NCBI GenBank assembly: GCA_029779435.1
Contig: JAKPAM010000010.1
Location: forward strand, 1 to 53,761
Reading direction: 5' to 3'
Length of the DNA: 53,761 nucleotides
Source of the DNA: Pseudomonadota bacterium
GTDB lineage: Bacteria > Pseudomonadota > Gammaproteobacteria > Burkholderiales > Burkholderiaceae_E
The notes under the pieces are model-generated. The model was given only the letters and a program-made list of their open reading frames with translations, ran no database searches and was not told the DNA's origin. The translations under genes were made by a program, and so were the position numbers. Numbering within the stretch: the first letter of the stretch is position 1; every line of letters starts with the position of its first letter. Shown here piece by piece: positions 20,637 to 28,828 of this stretch.

Positions 20637-21722
20637 TCACAGGATCCGGTTCGAGCGCGCCATCGACCATAGCGCGGCGATCGACGCCAGCAGCATGCCG
20701 GCGGCCGCGAACAGCGCGGTCACTTCCGAACGCGTCTGCTTGTGCAGCGCGATGCGGGCGCTGACGCGCCGATAGATGCGCTTGAGCTGCGCCGCGTCGG
20801 CCACCCGGAAATACTCGGCACCGGTTGCATCCGCTATCTGCCGCAACCCTTCCTCGTCGAGGCGCACGCGCATCGACCAGCCATCAGCGCTGACGTTGGC
20901 GCCTTCGGCAGTCCCGATGCCCATGGTATGGATGCGCACGCCATGGGCATTGGCCAGTTCGATCGCGGTCGCGACATCGGGGCCGGTATTGTTGACGCCG
21001 TCCGACAGCAGGAGCAGCACGGCGGAATCATTCGGCGCCGGAGCCGGCGGCCGAGGCGGTCGCGGGCGACCGGCGCGGCCGTCGCCGGTCTCGCGCTCCA
21101 CTTCGATCCCGGCATCGGGCAGCAGCGCGGCCAACGCGATGATCAGCCCGGCACCCAGCGCCGTGCCGCGCTGGGGCTGCAGCCGGTCGATCGCCTGGAT
21201 CAGATCGTCGCGCTGATGCGTCGGCGATTGCACGACGGCCGCGGTACCAGCCACCGCGACCACGCCGATCCGCACGTGGCGCGGCTGATCGGCGATGAAC
21301 GCCTTCGCGGCGGCTTGCGCGGCGGCCAGCCGCGTCGGCTTGACGTCATCGGCCCGCATGCTGCCCGACATGTCGAGCGCCAGCATCACGGTCTCGATCC
21401 GCGTCGGCAGCACGACGACGGCTTGGGGACGCGCGATCGCGATGACCAGCAGCGTCAGCCCCAATCCCATCAGCGCCGCCGGCAGATGGCGGCGCACGCG
21501 GTCCATCCCGGTGAACGCGTCGTCCGGCCGCCCGTCGCTTCCATCGGCCATCGGCAGGCGTGGCCCGGCCGGCTCGCCGACCACGCCAGCGCGGCGGCGC
21601 ACGAATCCCCGATATGCGAACGCCAGCAGCGGCAGGCCCGCCAGCAGCCACAGCAACGACGGCCACGCGAAGCTGATCGCCTCCGGCAAGTGCCACGTCG
21701 GCAGATCGAATGCCGCCATCAT
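20637..21722 (-). CDS. VWA-domain membrane protein (BatA/BatB-like)
   Basis: A 361-residue membrane-anchored von Willebrand factor A protein that, with MoxR and DUF58 proteins, belongs to chaperone-like metal-dependent assemblies. Two N-terminal membrane helices flank a loop ('FAWPSLLWLLAGLPLLAFAY' and 'LPAALMGLGLTLLVIAIA'). The VWA domain then has an intact MIDAS (DMSGS), the block 'AGTAAVVQSPT' and the acidic 'LSDGVNNTG'. A C-terminal membrane helix ends the protein. The start ATGATG overlaps the DUF58 stop, implying coupling. It is clearly paralogous to the plus-strand gene at 25284. Confidence 0.9.
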   Translation of the reverse strand: MMAAFDLPTWHLPEAISFAWPSLLWLLAGLPLLAFAYRGFVRRRAGVVGEPAGPRLPMADGSDGRPDDAFTGMDRVRRHLPAALMGLGLTLLVIAIARPQAVVVLPTRIETVMLALDMSGSMRADDVKPTRLAAAQAAAKAFIADQPRHVRIGVVAVAGTAAVVQSPTHQRDDLIQAIDRLQPQRGTALGAGLIIALAALLPDAGIEVERETGDGRAGRPRPPRPPAPAPNDSAVLLLLSDGVNNTGPDVATAIELANAHGVRIHTMGIGTAEGANVSADGWSMRVRLDEEGLRQIADATGAEYFRVADAAQLKRIYRRVSARIALHKQTRSEVTALFAAAGMLLASIAALWSMARSNRIL

Positions 21723-22795
21723 GGCGCGCGCCACCGCCACGACGAGCCGCCTCCGGCCAGGCGCGCTCGCGCCTTGCGCAAGCGGATGAAACGCAACAGC
21801 GCCTCGTCGATCGGCTCGGCGGTCGACAACTCCAATGCATCGACCCCGGCCCGTGCGAACGCGTCGCATAGCGCCGCATCGCGATCCGCGGCCGCCTGCG
21901 CGAAGCGGCGGCGAAACGCCTTGTCATGGGTGTCGACGAACATCTGTTCGCCGGACTCGGCGTCCTGCATCACCACCATGCCCAGGTCCGGCAGCGCGAC
22001 TTCCAGCGGGTCGACCAGGCGGACCGCGATGATCTCGTGGCGTCGCGCCAACGCGGCCAGCGGCTTTTCCCACCCCGGCTCGCTGATGAAATCGGACAAC
22101 AGGAACATCACCGAGCGGCGTGCGACGGCCGCGCGCGCCTGAGCCAGCAGGCATTGCAGATCGGTCGAGGCGACGGACGGCGGCACGGGACGCCGACGCC
22201 GCCAGAAGCCGCCGCGCTGCGGGACGGGCGCGGCTTGTCGTGCGTCGGACGCGGCCAGCATCCGGTCGATGATGCGCAGCAGATGGCGCCGGCCTGATCG
22301 CGCGGGCACGACCTCGACGCGACCGCCCGCGTACAGCAGCGCACCGATGCGATTGCCATGGCGGCTCAACGCCTGCGCGAGCACGGTCGCCAGGTCGATC
22401 GCCACGTCACGCTTGCGCACCGGCGACGAACCGAAATCGATCGATGCCGACAGGTCGACGAGGAACCAGGCGGCGACTTCGCGATCCTCCTGGAACTCGC
22501 GCACGTACGGCGTCTGCATGCGCGCGGTCACGTTCCAGTCGATGTGCCGCACGTCATCGTTCGGCACGTATTCGCGCAGGTCCGCCAGATCCAGGCCGAA
22601 ACCGCGGAACAGCGTCCGGTAATCGCCGTGCAGGATCCCGTCGAGCCTGCGCAGCACGGTCCACTCGATCCGCCGCAGCACCGCCGACGCGCGATCGCCC
22701 GGGGCACGGCCGCCCGGGGCACGACCGCCCGCTCCGGGACCGGAGGGCGCATCGTCGCGCGCGACGACGCTAAGCGCCCGCGGCGATCCGGACAT
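21719..22795 (-). CDS. DUF58-domain protein
   Basis: A 358-residue soluble protein of the DUF58 family, regularly encoded between MoxR ATPases and VWA proteins and thought to bind the ATPase. The diagnostic block 'LREYVPNDDVRHIDWNVTAR' is at residues 73-92, followed by 'REFQEDREVAAWFLVDLSAS', a VWA-like strand with DLSAS. The first 35 residues are disordered and contain GRAPGGRAPGD. It overlaps moxR by 26 bases and the VWA gene by a few, so the three are one translational unit. The biochemical role is not established. Confidence 0.9.
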   Translation of the reverse strand: MSGSPRALSVVARDDAPSGPGAGGRAPGGRAPGDRASAVLRRIEWTVLRRLDGILHGDYRTLFRGFGLDLADLREYVPNDDVRHIDWNVTARMQTPYVREFQEDREVAAWFLVDLSASIDFGSSPVRKRDVAIDLATVLAQALSRHGNRIGALLYAGGRVEVVPARSGRRHLLRIIDRMLAASDARQAAPVPQRGGFWRRRRPVPPSVASTDLQCLLAQARAAVARRSVMFLLSDFISEPGWEKPLAALARRHEIIAVRLVDPLEVALPDLGMVVMQDAESGEQMFVDTHDKAFRRRFAQAAADRDAALCDAFARAGVDALELSTAEPIDEALLRFIRLRKARARLAGGGSSWRWRAP

Positions 22796-23873
22796 GGCTA
22801 TCGAGCGGCTTTTCCGGCACGGCGATCGCCTGCAGGATCCGCATCACGATCCGGTCGGCCGTCACGCCCTCGGACAGCGCCTCGTACGACAGCACGAGGC
22901 GGTGCCGCAGCACATCGGGTACCAGGTCGACGATGTCCTCCGGCCAGACGTACGTTCGGCCGCGCAGGAAGGCCAGCGCCCGCGCCCCCTCGATCAGGTT
23001 GATCGTCGCGCGCGGGCTCGCGCCGAAGGACAGGAAGCGCGCGAGATCGTCGAGCCCGAAGCGGGCCGGCTCGCGCGTGGCGGCGACCACGCGGACCGCG
23101 AACTGCACGAGCCCGGGATCGACGAAGCTCTTGCGGCACTGCGCCTGCAGGGCCAGCAGCCGGGACGTGCTGGCCACCGGCATCGCCTGAGGCGCGGGCC
23201 CGGTCACTCGCTGGACGATGACGAACTCCTCCTCTTCGTTCGGGTAGTCGACGACGACCTTCATCATGAAGCGGTCGACCTGCGCCTCGGGCAGCGGGTA
23301 AGTGCCCTCGGTCTCGATCGGATTCTGCGTCGCCATCACGACGAACGGCGCCGGCACGCGATGCGTCTCGCCGGCGATCGTCACCTGCCGTTCCTGCATG
23401 ACTTCGAGCAGCGCGCTCTGGACCTTGGCCGGCGCGCGGTTGATCTCGTCGGCGAGCAGCAGGTTCGTGAACACCGGACCGAGTACCGTGCCGAATTCAC
23501 CCGTCTTCTGGTTGAACACGCGCGTACCGACCAGGTCGGCGGGCAGCAGGTCGGGCGTGAACTGGATTCGCCGGAACTGTCCGCGCAGCGTCCGGGCCAG
23601 CGTGTTGACGGTCAGCGTCTTGGCCAGGCCCGGCACGCCTTCGACGAGCAGATGCCCTTGCGCGAGGATCGCGACCAGCACGCGCTCGAGGAAATGATCC
23701 TGGCCGACGACGACGCGCTTGACCTCGTAGAGCACGCGTTCCATCAGCGCATGCGAATCGGCCGGCGACAGCGACGGATCGCTTTCCATGCCGCCGGCTC
23801 CCTCGTTTTCTCCGGGGTGATCCATCTCGCTGCCCTTTTCTCTGTCCTTCTCGCTGTCCTTCCCGCTACCCAT
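22770..23873 (-). CDS. MoxR-family AAA+ ATPase
   Basis: AAA+ ATPase of the MoxR group, thought to act as a chaperone that inserts cofactors or remodels partner proteins together with VWA proteins. Walker A is GVPGLAKT at residues 79-86, Walker B is LLLADEIN at 138-145, and sensor 1 lies in 'VMATQNPIETEGTYPL'. The C-terminal lid is complete. The first 28 residues are a charged, repeat-coded tail (GSGKDSEKDREKGSE) not typical of the family. The ATG at 23873 has GAGAGG upstream, but ATG 23789 ('MESDPSLS') with GAGGGAG is a good alternative giving 339 residues. Confidence 0.93.
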   Translation of the reverse strand: MGSGKDSEKDREKGSEMDHPGENEGAGGMESDPSLSPADSHALMERVLYEVKRVVVGQDHFLERVLVAILAQGHLLVEGVPGLAKTLTVNTLARTLRGQFRRIQFTPDLLPADLVGTRVFNQKTGEFGTVLGPVFTNLLLADEINRAPAKVQSALLEVMQERQVTIAGETHRVPAPFVVMATQNPIETEGTYPLPEAQVDRFMMKVVVDYPNEEEEFVIVQRVTGPAPQAMPVASTSRLLALQAQCRKSFVDPGLVQFAVRVVAATREPARFGLDDLARFLSFGASPRATINLIEGARALAFLRGRTYVWPEDIVDLVPDVLRHRLVLSYEALSEGVTADRIVMRILQAIAVPEKPLDSHVRIAAGA

Positions 23874-23909
23874 TTCGCTATCCCTCTCGCAGACGCTCCG
23901 CGAACGTCG

Positions 23910-25013
23910 TCAGAACGGAGATGTGCCGACGGCCTGGCCGGCGCTTTCGATCGTCGCCGCGAAGCCGATGCCGATGAAGGTACGCGCCTCCGTCGGATTC
24001 AGGATCGCGGTGACGATGCCCACGACGTCACCCGCCATCGTCACCAACGGGCCGCCCGAGTTACCGGGGTTGGCCGCCGCGTCGAACTGGATCAGGCCGC
24101 TGAGCTGCCGCTCGCCTTCCGGTGAGCGGAACTCGCGGTTCAACCCCGACACGACGCCGGCCGACACCGACGGACCGATGCCGAACGGGAACCCGACCGC
24201 GACCACCGCATCGCCCGGCTGCAAGCCTCGTGTCGATCCCAGCGTGGCGGCGGGCAGATCGTCCGGCACGGTACGCGCGCGGATGACGGCCAGGTCGTTG
24301 TCGGGCTGCACGCCGACGACATCGGCCTCGGACTCCTGGCCGTCGAAGAACGTGACCACCAGCCGCCGCGCGCCGGCGACCACGTGCAGGTTCGTCAGGA
24401 TGATGCCGGTATCGACGATGACGACGCCCGAGCCGACGTGGGTATCGCGATCGGGCTGGGCCGGATCGATCGGCGGCGATTTGCGGCGAGCCGCCTCATC
24501 GCCGCCAGGCGCACGGGGAGCGCCGGCCTTACGATCCTGCGACGGACCCGGCCCCGGACCCGCCGGCGATGGCTTCGCGTCGTGGAATCCGCGCACCCGG
24601 ACCACAGAACGGCGCACCGCTTCGGCAGCCCGAGCCGTCTGCGCCGGTAGCACCTTGTTCTGCACGGTATGCAGCACGGCCGCGTCGATATCGTCCTGCG
24701 TCAGTGCCGGCACCGAGGTCTGGCGCCACGCGTGATACCCGCCGACGACGGCCAGCGCGACGAGCACCGGCAGGAGCCCGCGCATGGCGAACGAAGCCCA
24801 GCGGCGGGAAGCTCGCGAAAGACCGTCCGGGAGCGGGGGGAGCGGGGGGCGCGGACGTCCGGACGGCTGGGCATCGCGGAGAGCCGCCTTGGCGGAGGCC
24901 TTGCCGACGCCCGGCGAATCGACGCCTGCCGCGCCGACAGCTGCCGTGGCCGGCGCTCCAGCCGCGCGAGCATCCCGCGCGGAGGATCGGCTATAGAGCG
25001 CAGCACGTTTCAT
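23910..25013 (-). CDS. Membrane-anchored trypsin-like serine protease, no PDZ (HtrA-like)
   Basis: A 367-residue S1C-type protease. A 75-residue Ala/Pro/Arg-rich tail precedes one transmembrane helix at about residues 77-94, so the protease domain should face the periplasm. The catalytic triad is intact: His210 in 'LTNLHVV', Asp240 in 'NDLAVI' and Ser319 in 'NPGNSGGP'. A Pro/Gly/Lys linker at 145-190 sits between anchor and domain. The protein ends soon after the protease fold and has no PDZ domain, unlike DegP, DegQ or DegS. It lies 36 bases upstream of moxR on the same strand, suggesting it works with or is expressed with that cluster. Its substrates are unknown. Confidence 0.88.
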   Translation of the reverse strand: MKRAALYSRSSARDARAAGAPATAAVGAAGVDSPGVGKASAKAALRDAQPSGRPRPPLPPLPDGLSRASRRWASFAMRGLLPVLVALAVVGGYHAWRQTSVPALTQDDIDAAVLHTVQNKVLPAQTARAAEAVRRSVVRVRGFHDAKPSPAGPGPGPSQDRKAGAPRAPGGDEAARRKSPPIDPAQPDRDTHVGSGVVIVDTGIILTNLHVVAGARRLVVTFFDGQESEADVVGVQPDNDLAVIRARTVPDDLPAATLGSTRGLQPGDAVVAVGFPFGIGPSVSAGVVSGLNREFRSPEGERQLSGLIQFDAAANPGNSGGPLVTMAGDVVGIVTAILNPTEARTFIGIGFAATIESAGQAVGTSPF

Positions 25014-25283
25014 CCGGCACTCCCGTCATCCGTTCCCCTTGTGTCGGACGCCAAGGAAGACCCTGAACCCTTGGCACCGCGCAAAGGCAAAGGGCTCGCG
25101 GCCCCTGCCAAAGTACCACTTTGCGGCGCAAGCGGCATCCGCGCCGGACGGGTGTTAGAGTGATCGCAGGTCCCGATCCTCCCCGCGTCCGCATCCATGC
25201 CGCCGGGGGCCTGGCCACCGTGCCCCGCCCCCGGTCCGGGCAATCGATCCGGCGCGTGACGTGGGATGCGACCCGGAGCAGCG
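25014..25283. promoter_or_regulatory. Divergent promoter region, protease-MoxR unit / second VWA gene
   Basis: A 270-base gap between the protease start and the plus-strand VWA start. No convincing -10/-35 pair or operator was recognised. Short open frames here lack protein-like composition and ribosome binding sites. Confidence 0.3.
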
Positions 25284-26354
25284 ATGCGATTCGAATGGCC
25301 GGACGCGCTCTGGCTGTTGCTCTCGATACCGATGCTGATCGCCGCATACCTGCTGGCGCTTCGCCGCCGCCAGCGCGTCGCGGCCCGCTACGCGAGCCTG
25401 TCGCTGATCCGCGCCGCCCTCGGCCCGGGGCGTCGCTGGCGCCGCCATGTTCCGCCCGCGCTGTTCGCCGCTGCGATGACGAGCGCGCTGCTCGCGATCG
25501 CGCGGCCGAGCGCTACGCTGTCGCTGCCGTCCGAATACCTGACGCTGGTACTGGCGATGGACGTGTCGCGCAGCATGCTGGCCACCGACATCGAGCCGAC
25601 TCGGATGATCGCCGCCCAGAATGCCGCCAAGTCCTTCATCGCCGATCTGCCTCGTCACGTGCGGTTGGGCATCACGTCGTTCGCCGGCACCGCCGCCGTC
25701 GTGCAAAGCCCCACCGACGATCGCAACGAAATGATCGCGGCGATCGATCGATTCCAGCTCCAGCGAGGCACGGCCACCGGCAGCGGTCTGCTGGTGGCGT
25801 TGTCGGTCCTGTTTCCCGATGCCGGGTTCGACCTCGAGTCCGCGCTGTTCGATGCCGATCCCCGCTCGCGCGCGGCGCCCATCGATCGCCGCGAGCGTCC
25901 CGGCCGGATGGCGCGGGACGACGCCGAACCCGTGCCGCCGGGTTCGTACAAGGCCGGCAGCATCGTCCTGCTCAGCGACGGCCGGCGCACGACCGGCCCC
26001 GATCCGCTCGACATCGCGCGGATGGCCGCCGATCGCGGCGTGCGGGTCTACACGGTGGGCTTCGGCTCGCGAGAGGGCACGACGTCACCGTCCGATGGAT
26101 GGTCGTACTACATGCGCCTGGACGAAGACACGCTCAAGCAGATCGCCCGGATCACCGGCGGCGAGTACTTCCACGCCGGCACCGAATACGACCTGCACAA
26201 GGTCTACGACGACCTGAGCGCGCGCTTCACGATCGAACGGCGCGACACGGAGATCGGCGCGCTGTTCGCCGCCGCAGCGGCATTGCTGCTCACCCTCGCC
26301 TGCACGCTGTCGCTGGCCTGGACGCGATGGACGCCGGGGATCCGGGCGCGCTAG
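25284..26354 (+). CDS. Second VWA-domain membrane protein (BatA-like paralogue)
   Basis: A 356-residue paralogue of the VWA protein at 20637-21722, on the opposite strand. It has the same plan: N-terminal membrane helices ('ALWLLLSIPMLIAAYLLAL' and 'PALFAAAMTSALLAIARP'), a VWA domain with MIDAS DVSRS, shared blocks 'FIADLPRHVR' and 'AGTAAVVQSPT', the acidic 'LSDGRRTTGPD', and a C-terminal membrane helix. A stretch of about 40 residues (ALFDADPRSRAAP onward) is inserted before the acidic motif. The ATG at 25284 with GGAG five bases upstream is preferred over ATG 25266. BatA and BatB of classical clusters are usually collinear; here they are divergent. Confidence 0.88.
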   Translation: MRFEWPDALWLLLSIPMLIAAYLLALRRRQRVAARYASLSLIRAALGPGRRWRRHVPPALFAAAMTSALLAIARPSATLSLPSEYLTLVLAMDVSRSMLATDIEPTRMIAAQNAAKSFIADLPRHVRLGITSFAGTAAVVQSPTDDRNEMIAAIDRFQLQRGTATGSGLLVALSVLFPDAGFDLESALFDADPRSRAAPIDRRERPGRMARDDAEPVPPGSYKAGSIVLLSDGRRTTGPDPLDIARMAADRGVRVYTVGFGSREGTTSPSDGWSYYMRLDEDTLKQIARITGGEYFHAGTEYDLHKVYDDLSARFTIERRDTEIGALFAAAAALLLTLACTLSLAWTRWTPGIRAR

Positions 26355-26386
26355 GGTCTGTTAACGCCAAGATCGAGCCCGCTCCC

Positions 26387-26614
26387 ATGTCTGACGCTTC
26401 CCCTGCCGACGATCCGCCGCCGCAGCCCCCGCTGCGGCCCGATCCGGACGATTGCTGCCGCAGCGGCTGCGTCCCCTGCGTGTTCGACCTCTACGCGGAC
26501 GAGCTGGCGCGCTACGAGGCCGCGCTTCGCGCATGGCGGCAGCGTCGGGACCGGACGCCTGCCGGATCGGCCGATCCCGGCCCGGACGACGGTTCGCCCA
26601 AGGGTGAGGCCTGA
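26387..26614 (+). CDS. Oxidoreductase-like small Cys protein
   Basis: A 75-residue protein with a Pro-rich start and the compact motif 'DDCCRSGCVPCVFDLYADEL' at residues 21-40, then 'ARYEAALRAWRQR'. This pattern is the small 'oxidoreductase-like' domain (PF09791 by memory), in which the clustered Cys residues may bind metal or a disulfide partner. Function is unknown in bacteria. The start ATG lies 32 bases after the VWA stop, so cotranscription with it is possible. Confidence 0.8.
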   Translation: MSDASPADDPPPQPPLRPDPDDCCRSGCVPCVFDLYADELARYEAALRAWRQRRDRTPAGSADPGPDDGSPKGEA

Positions 26615-26629
26615 GTCCGCGCCACGCGG

Positions 26630-26651
26630 CGGCTATATGGCGGCTATATGG
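26630..26651. repeat. Tandem 11-base repeat CGGCTATATGG x2
   Basis: Two exact adjacent copies, 149 bases upstream of the thiolase start. The spacing of one helical turn fits a regulator site, and the TATATG could be part of a promoter. Confidence 0.4.
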
Positions 26652-26799
26652 CTGCCAACTGGTTTGCCGACGGGGTTTTCCAACCGGGTTTCATCAGGCC
26701 GACTTACGGCCGCGGGCGGAAAGGCGATGGCATCATGCGTGCTGAAAGCGTTCGTTTCCCCCATCTCCCTTTTCATCCCATTTTCATTCTGGAGACCCC

Positions 26800-28038
26800 A
26801 TGCCCGAAGCTCTGATCATCGACGCCTGCCGCACCCCGCGTGGTATCGGCAAGTTCGGCAAAGGTGCCCTGACCGACATGCATCCGCAGCATCTGGCCGC
26901 GGCCGTGCTCAAGGCGCTGGCGGAACGCAACAACCTCAAGACCGCCGAAGTCGACGACATCATCTGGGGCACCAGCTCGCAGCGCGGCCCGCAAAGCGGC
27001 GACCTGGGCCGGATGGCCGCGCTCGACGCCGGCTACGACACGCTTGCCAGCGGTGTGACGCTGGACCGTTTCTGCGGCTCGGGCATCACGTCGGTCAACC
27101 TGGCCGCGGCGAGCATCATGTCCGGCATGGAAGACCTGGTCATCGCCGGCGGCACCGAAATGATGTCGATGCCCAACCGCCGCTCGGCCGATGAAGGCCC
27201 GATGATGATGGACAACGGCAACCTGCGCCTGCGCGCCCGGCATCCGCAGTCCCACCAGGGCGTCTGCGCCGATGCGATCGCCACGCTCGAAGGCATCTCG
27301 CGCGAGGATGTGGACGCGCTGGCGCTCGAAAGCCAGAAGCGCGCGGCCAAGGCGATCGCCGAGAACGCGTTCGCCAAGAGCCTGATCCCGGTCTACAAGG
27401 CCGACGGCACGCTGGCGCTGGACCACGAGGAATATCCGCGTCCGCAGACGACCGCCGAAGGGCTCGCGAGCCTGAAGCCGGCGTTCACGGCCATGGCCGA
27501 CTTCCCGCTCGACGACAAGGGCACGACCTATCGCAGCCTGATCCTGGCCAAGTATCCGGACCTGGACATCAATTTCATCCACCACGCCGGCAACTCGTCG
27601 GGGGTCGTGGACGGCGCGGCGGCGATTCTGCTGGCCTCGCCCGAATACGCGAAGAAGAACGGCCTGAAGCCGCGCGCCCGCATCGTCGCCACCGCCAACA
27701 TCGGTGATTCGCCGACGCTGATGCTGAACGCCCCGGTGCCGGCCACCCGCAAGGTGCTGGCCAAGGCCGGCCTGACGATCGACGACATCGACCTGTTCGA
27801 GATCAACGAAGCGTTCGCGGTCGTCGCCGAGAAGTACATCCGCGACCTGAAACTCGATCGCAGCAAGGTCAACGTCAACGGCGGCTCGATCGCGCTCGGC
27901 CACCCGATCGGCGCGACGGGCTCGATCCTGATCGGCACCGTGCTCGACGAACTCGAGCGCCGCAACCTCAAGCGCGGCCTGGTCACAATGTGCGCGGCGG
28001 GCGGCATGGCCCCGGCCATCATCATCGAACGCGTCTGA
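26800..28038 (+). CDS. Acetyl-CoA C-acyltransferase (thiolase)
   Basis: Thiolase of 412 residues that cleaves 3-ketoacyl-CoA with CoA, or runs in reverse. Cys92 in 'DRFCGSGIT' is the acyl-accepting nucleophile, His368 in 'GHPIGATG' and Cys398 in 'CAAGGMAPA' complete the catalytic set, and 'EINEAFAVV' is present. The form with 'HPQSHQGVCADAIATLEGISR' is the FadI/FadA-like acyltransferase type used in beta-oxidation rather than a PhaA-type synthase, but this is not certain. A GGAG site precedes the ATG. It is followed by two hairpins. Confidence 0.93.
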   Translation: MPEALIIDACRTPRGIGKFGKGALTDMHPQHLAAAVLKALAERNNLKTAEVDDIIWGTSSQRGPQSGDLGRMAALDAGYDTLASGVTLDRFCGSGITSVNLAAASIMSGMEDLVIAGGTEMMSMPNRRSADEGPMMMDNGNLRLRARHPQSHQGVCADAIATLEGISREDVDALALESQKRAAKAIAENAFAKSLIPVYKADGTLALDHEEYPRPQTTAEGLASLKPAFTAMADFPLDDKGTTYRSLILAKYPDLDINFIHHAGNSSGVVDGAAAILLASPEYAKKNGLKPRARIVATANIGDSPTLMLNAPVPATRKVLAKAGLTIDDIDLFEINEAFAVVAEKYIRDLKLDRSKVNVNGGSIALGHPIGATGSILIGTVLDELERRNLKRGLVTMCAAGGMAPAIIIERV

Positions 28039-28051
28039 CCTACGCGATCAC

Positions 28052-28072
28052 GGCGGATGCCCGGCATCCGCC
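28052..28072 (+). terminator. Hairpin after thiolase
   Basis: Perfect ten-base arms GGCGGATGCC and GGCATCCGCC around one base, 13 bases after the thiolase stop. A second hairpin (GCCGCGGG at 28082-28089, CCCGCGGC at 28102-28109) follows. Neither has a T-run, so Rho-independent action is uncertain. Confidence 0.5.
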
Positions 28073-28209
28073 GCATCCGCTGCCGCGGGCGCGATACCGC
28101 TCCCGCGGCGCCGCTCGGGACGCTTCGCGATCGCTTGATCGCCCCGTCATGACAGGCCGCCGACAGGTCGTCGACGGACAGGCATCGCCACGGTTCACGG
28201 AGACCGTTG

Positions 28210-28554
28210 ATGCCCGTCCCCCCGCTTCGACAGCTGCCCGCCTTGGTCCTGGCCGTCCTGGCCACCAGCCTCTGGCTCCCTGACGCTGGCGCGCAAACCC
28301 CGTCGCGTGACGGAGAACCTCAAGAGGCCCGCACACGCGATGGCGCGACCGAGCGCTCGGACTCCGCGGCCCAACCCGCGGGCGAGGCCGATCGCCGGCG
28401 GGCCACCGGTCAAGGCGACCGATTCGTGTATGAAGCGGCCCCGGGCATGAGCCGGCAGCAAGCACCGGCCCCCGAACAGGTCAATCCCGAAGCCCGTACC
28501 CAAGGCGATGCCCCGCCTGCGCAGCGTCCCGCCCCGCCCCGCGGCAAGCATTGA
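28210..28554 (+). CDS. Small secreted low-complexity protein
   Basis: A 114-residue hypothetical protein. A signal peptide spans about residues 1-28 ('LPALVLAVLATSLWLPDAGA', then Gln), and the remainder is rich in Arg, Gln, Ala and Pro with no recognised fold. A GGAGA ribosome binding site lies about seven bases upstream of the ATG; the frame also has an adjacent TTG at 28207. It stands alone between the thiolase hairpins and the dnaE2 promoter. No function can be assigned. Confidence 0.5.
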   Translation: MPVPPLRQLPALVLAVLATSLWLPDAGAQTPSRDGEPQEARTRDGATERSDSAAQPAGEADRRRATGQGDRFVYEAAPGMSRQQAPAPEQVNPEARTQGDAPPAQRPAPPRGKH

Positions 28555-28770
28555 GCGTCGCATCCCCTTCCGGACTGGCCGGCGCCGGTTTGCCAGGACC
28601 GTTTGCCAAGGCCTATTCGTGCCAGGGCCGAACCAGCGTGAAACCTTCTTGGGGCCCGCGGCAACGCACAGCGCACAGCCGTGGCCGTGCGATGGCGGTG
28701 ATTTTTTGCAACGTGGCGGCAGACGGACGAGTCCAACGGACAGGTTGATCGGCATCGTATCGACGTGATA

Positions 28771-28786
28771 CTGTATTTTTATACAG
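28771..28786 (+). promoter_or_regulatory. LexA operator (SOS box) of dnaE2
   Basis: CTGTATTTTTATACAG, an exact CTGT-N8-ACAG site with an all-A/T centre, 42 bases upstream of the dnaE2 ATG. It is nearly the reverse complement of the lexA box. It places dnaE2 under LexA although it is separated from imuAB. Confidence 0.95.
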
Positions 28787-28828
28787 TTAATTTCAGCTCG
28801 ATTGCCGGCTTTCCACTTGCCCGCCGCG

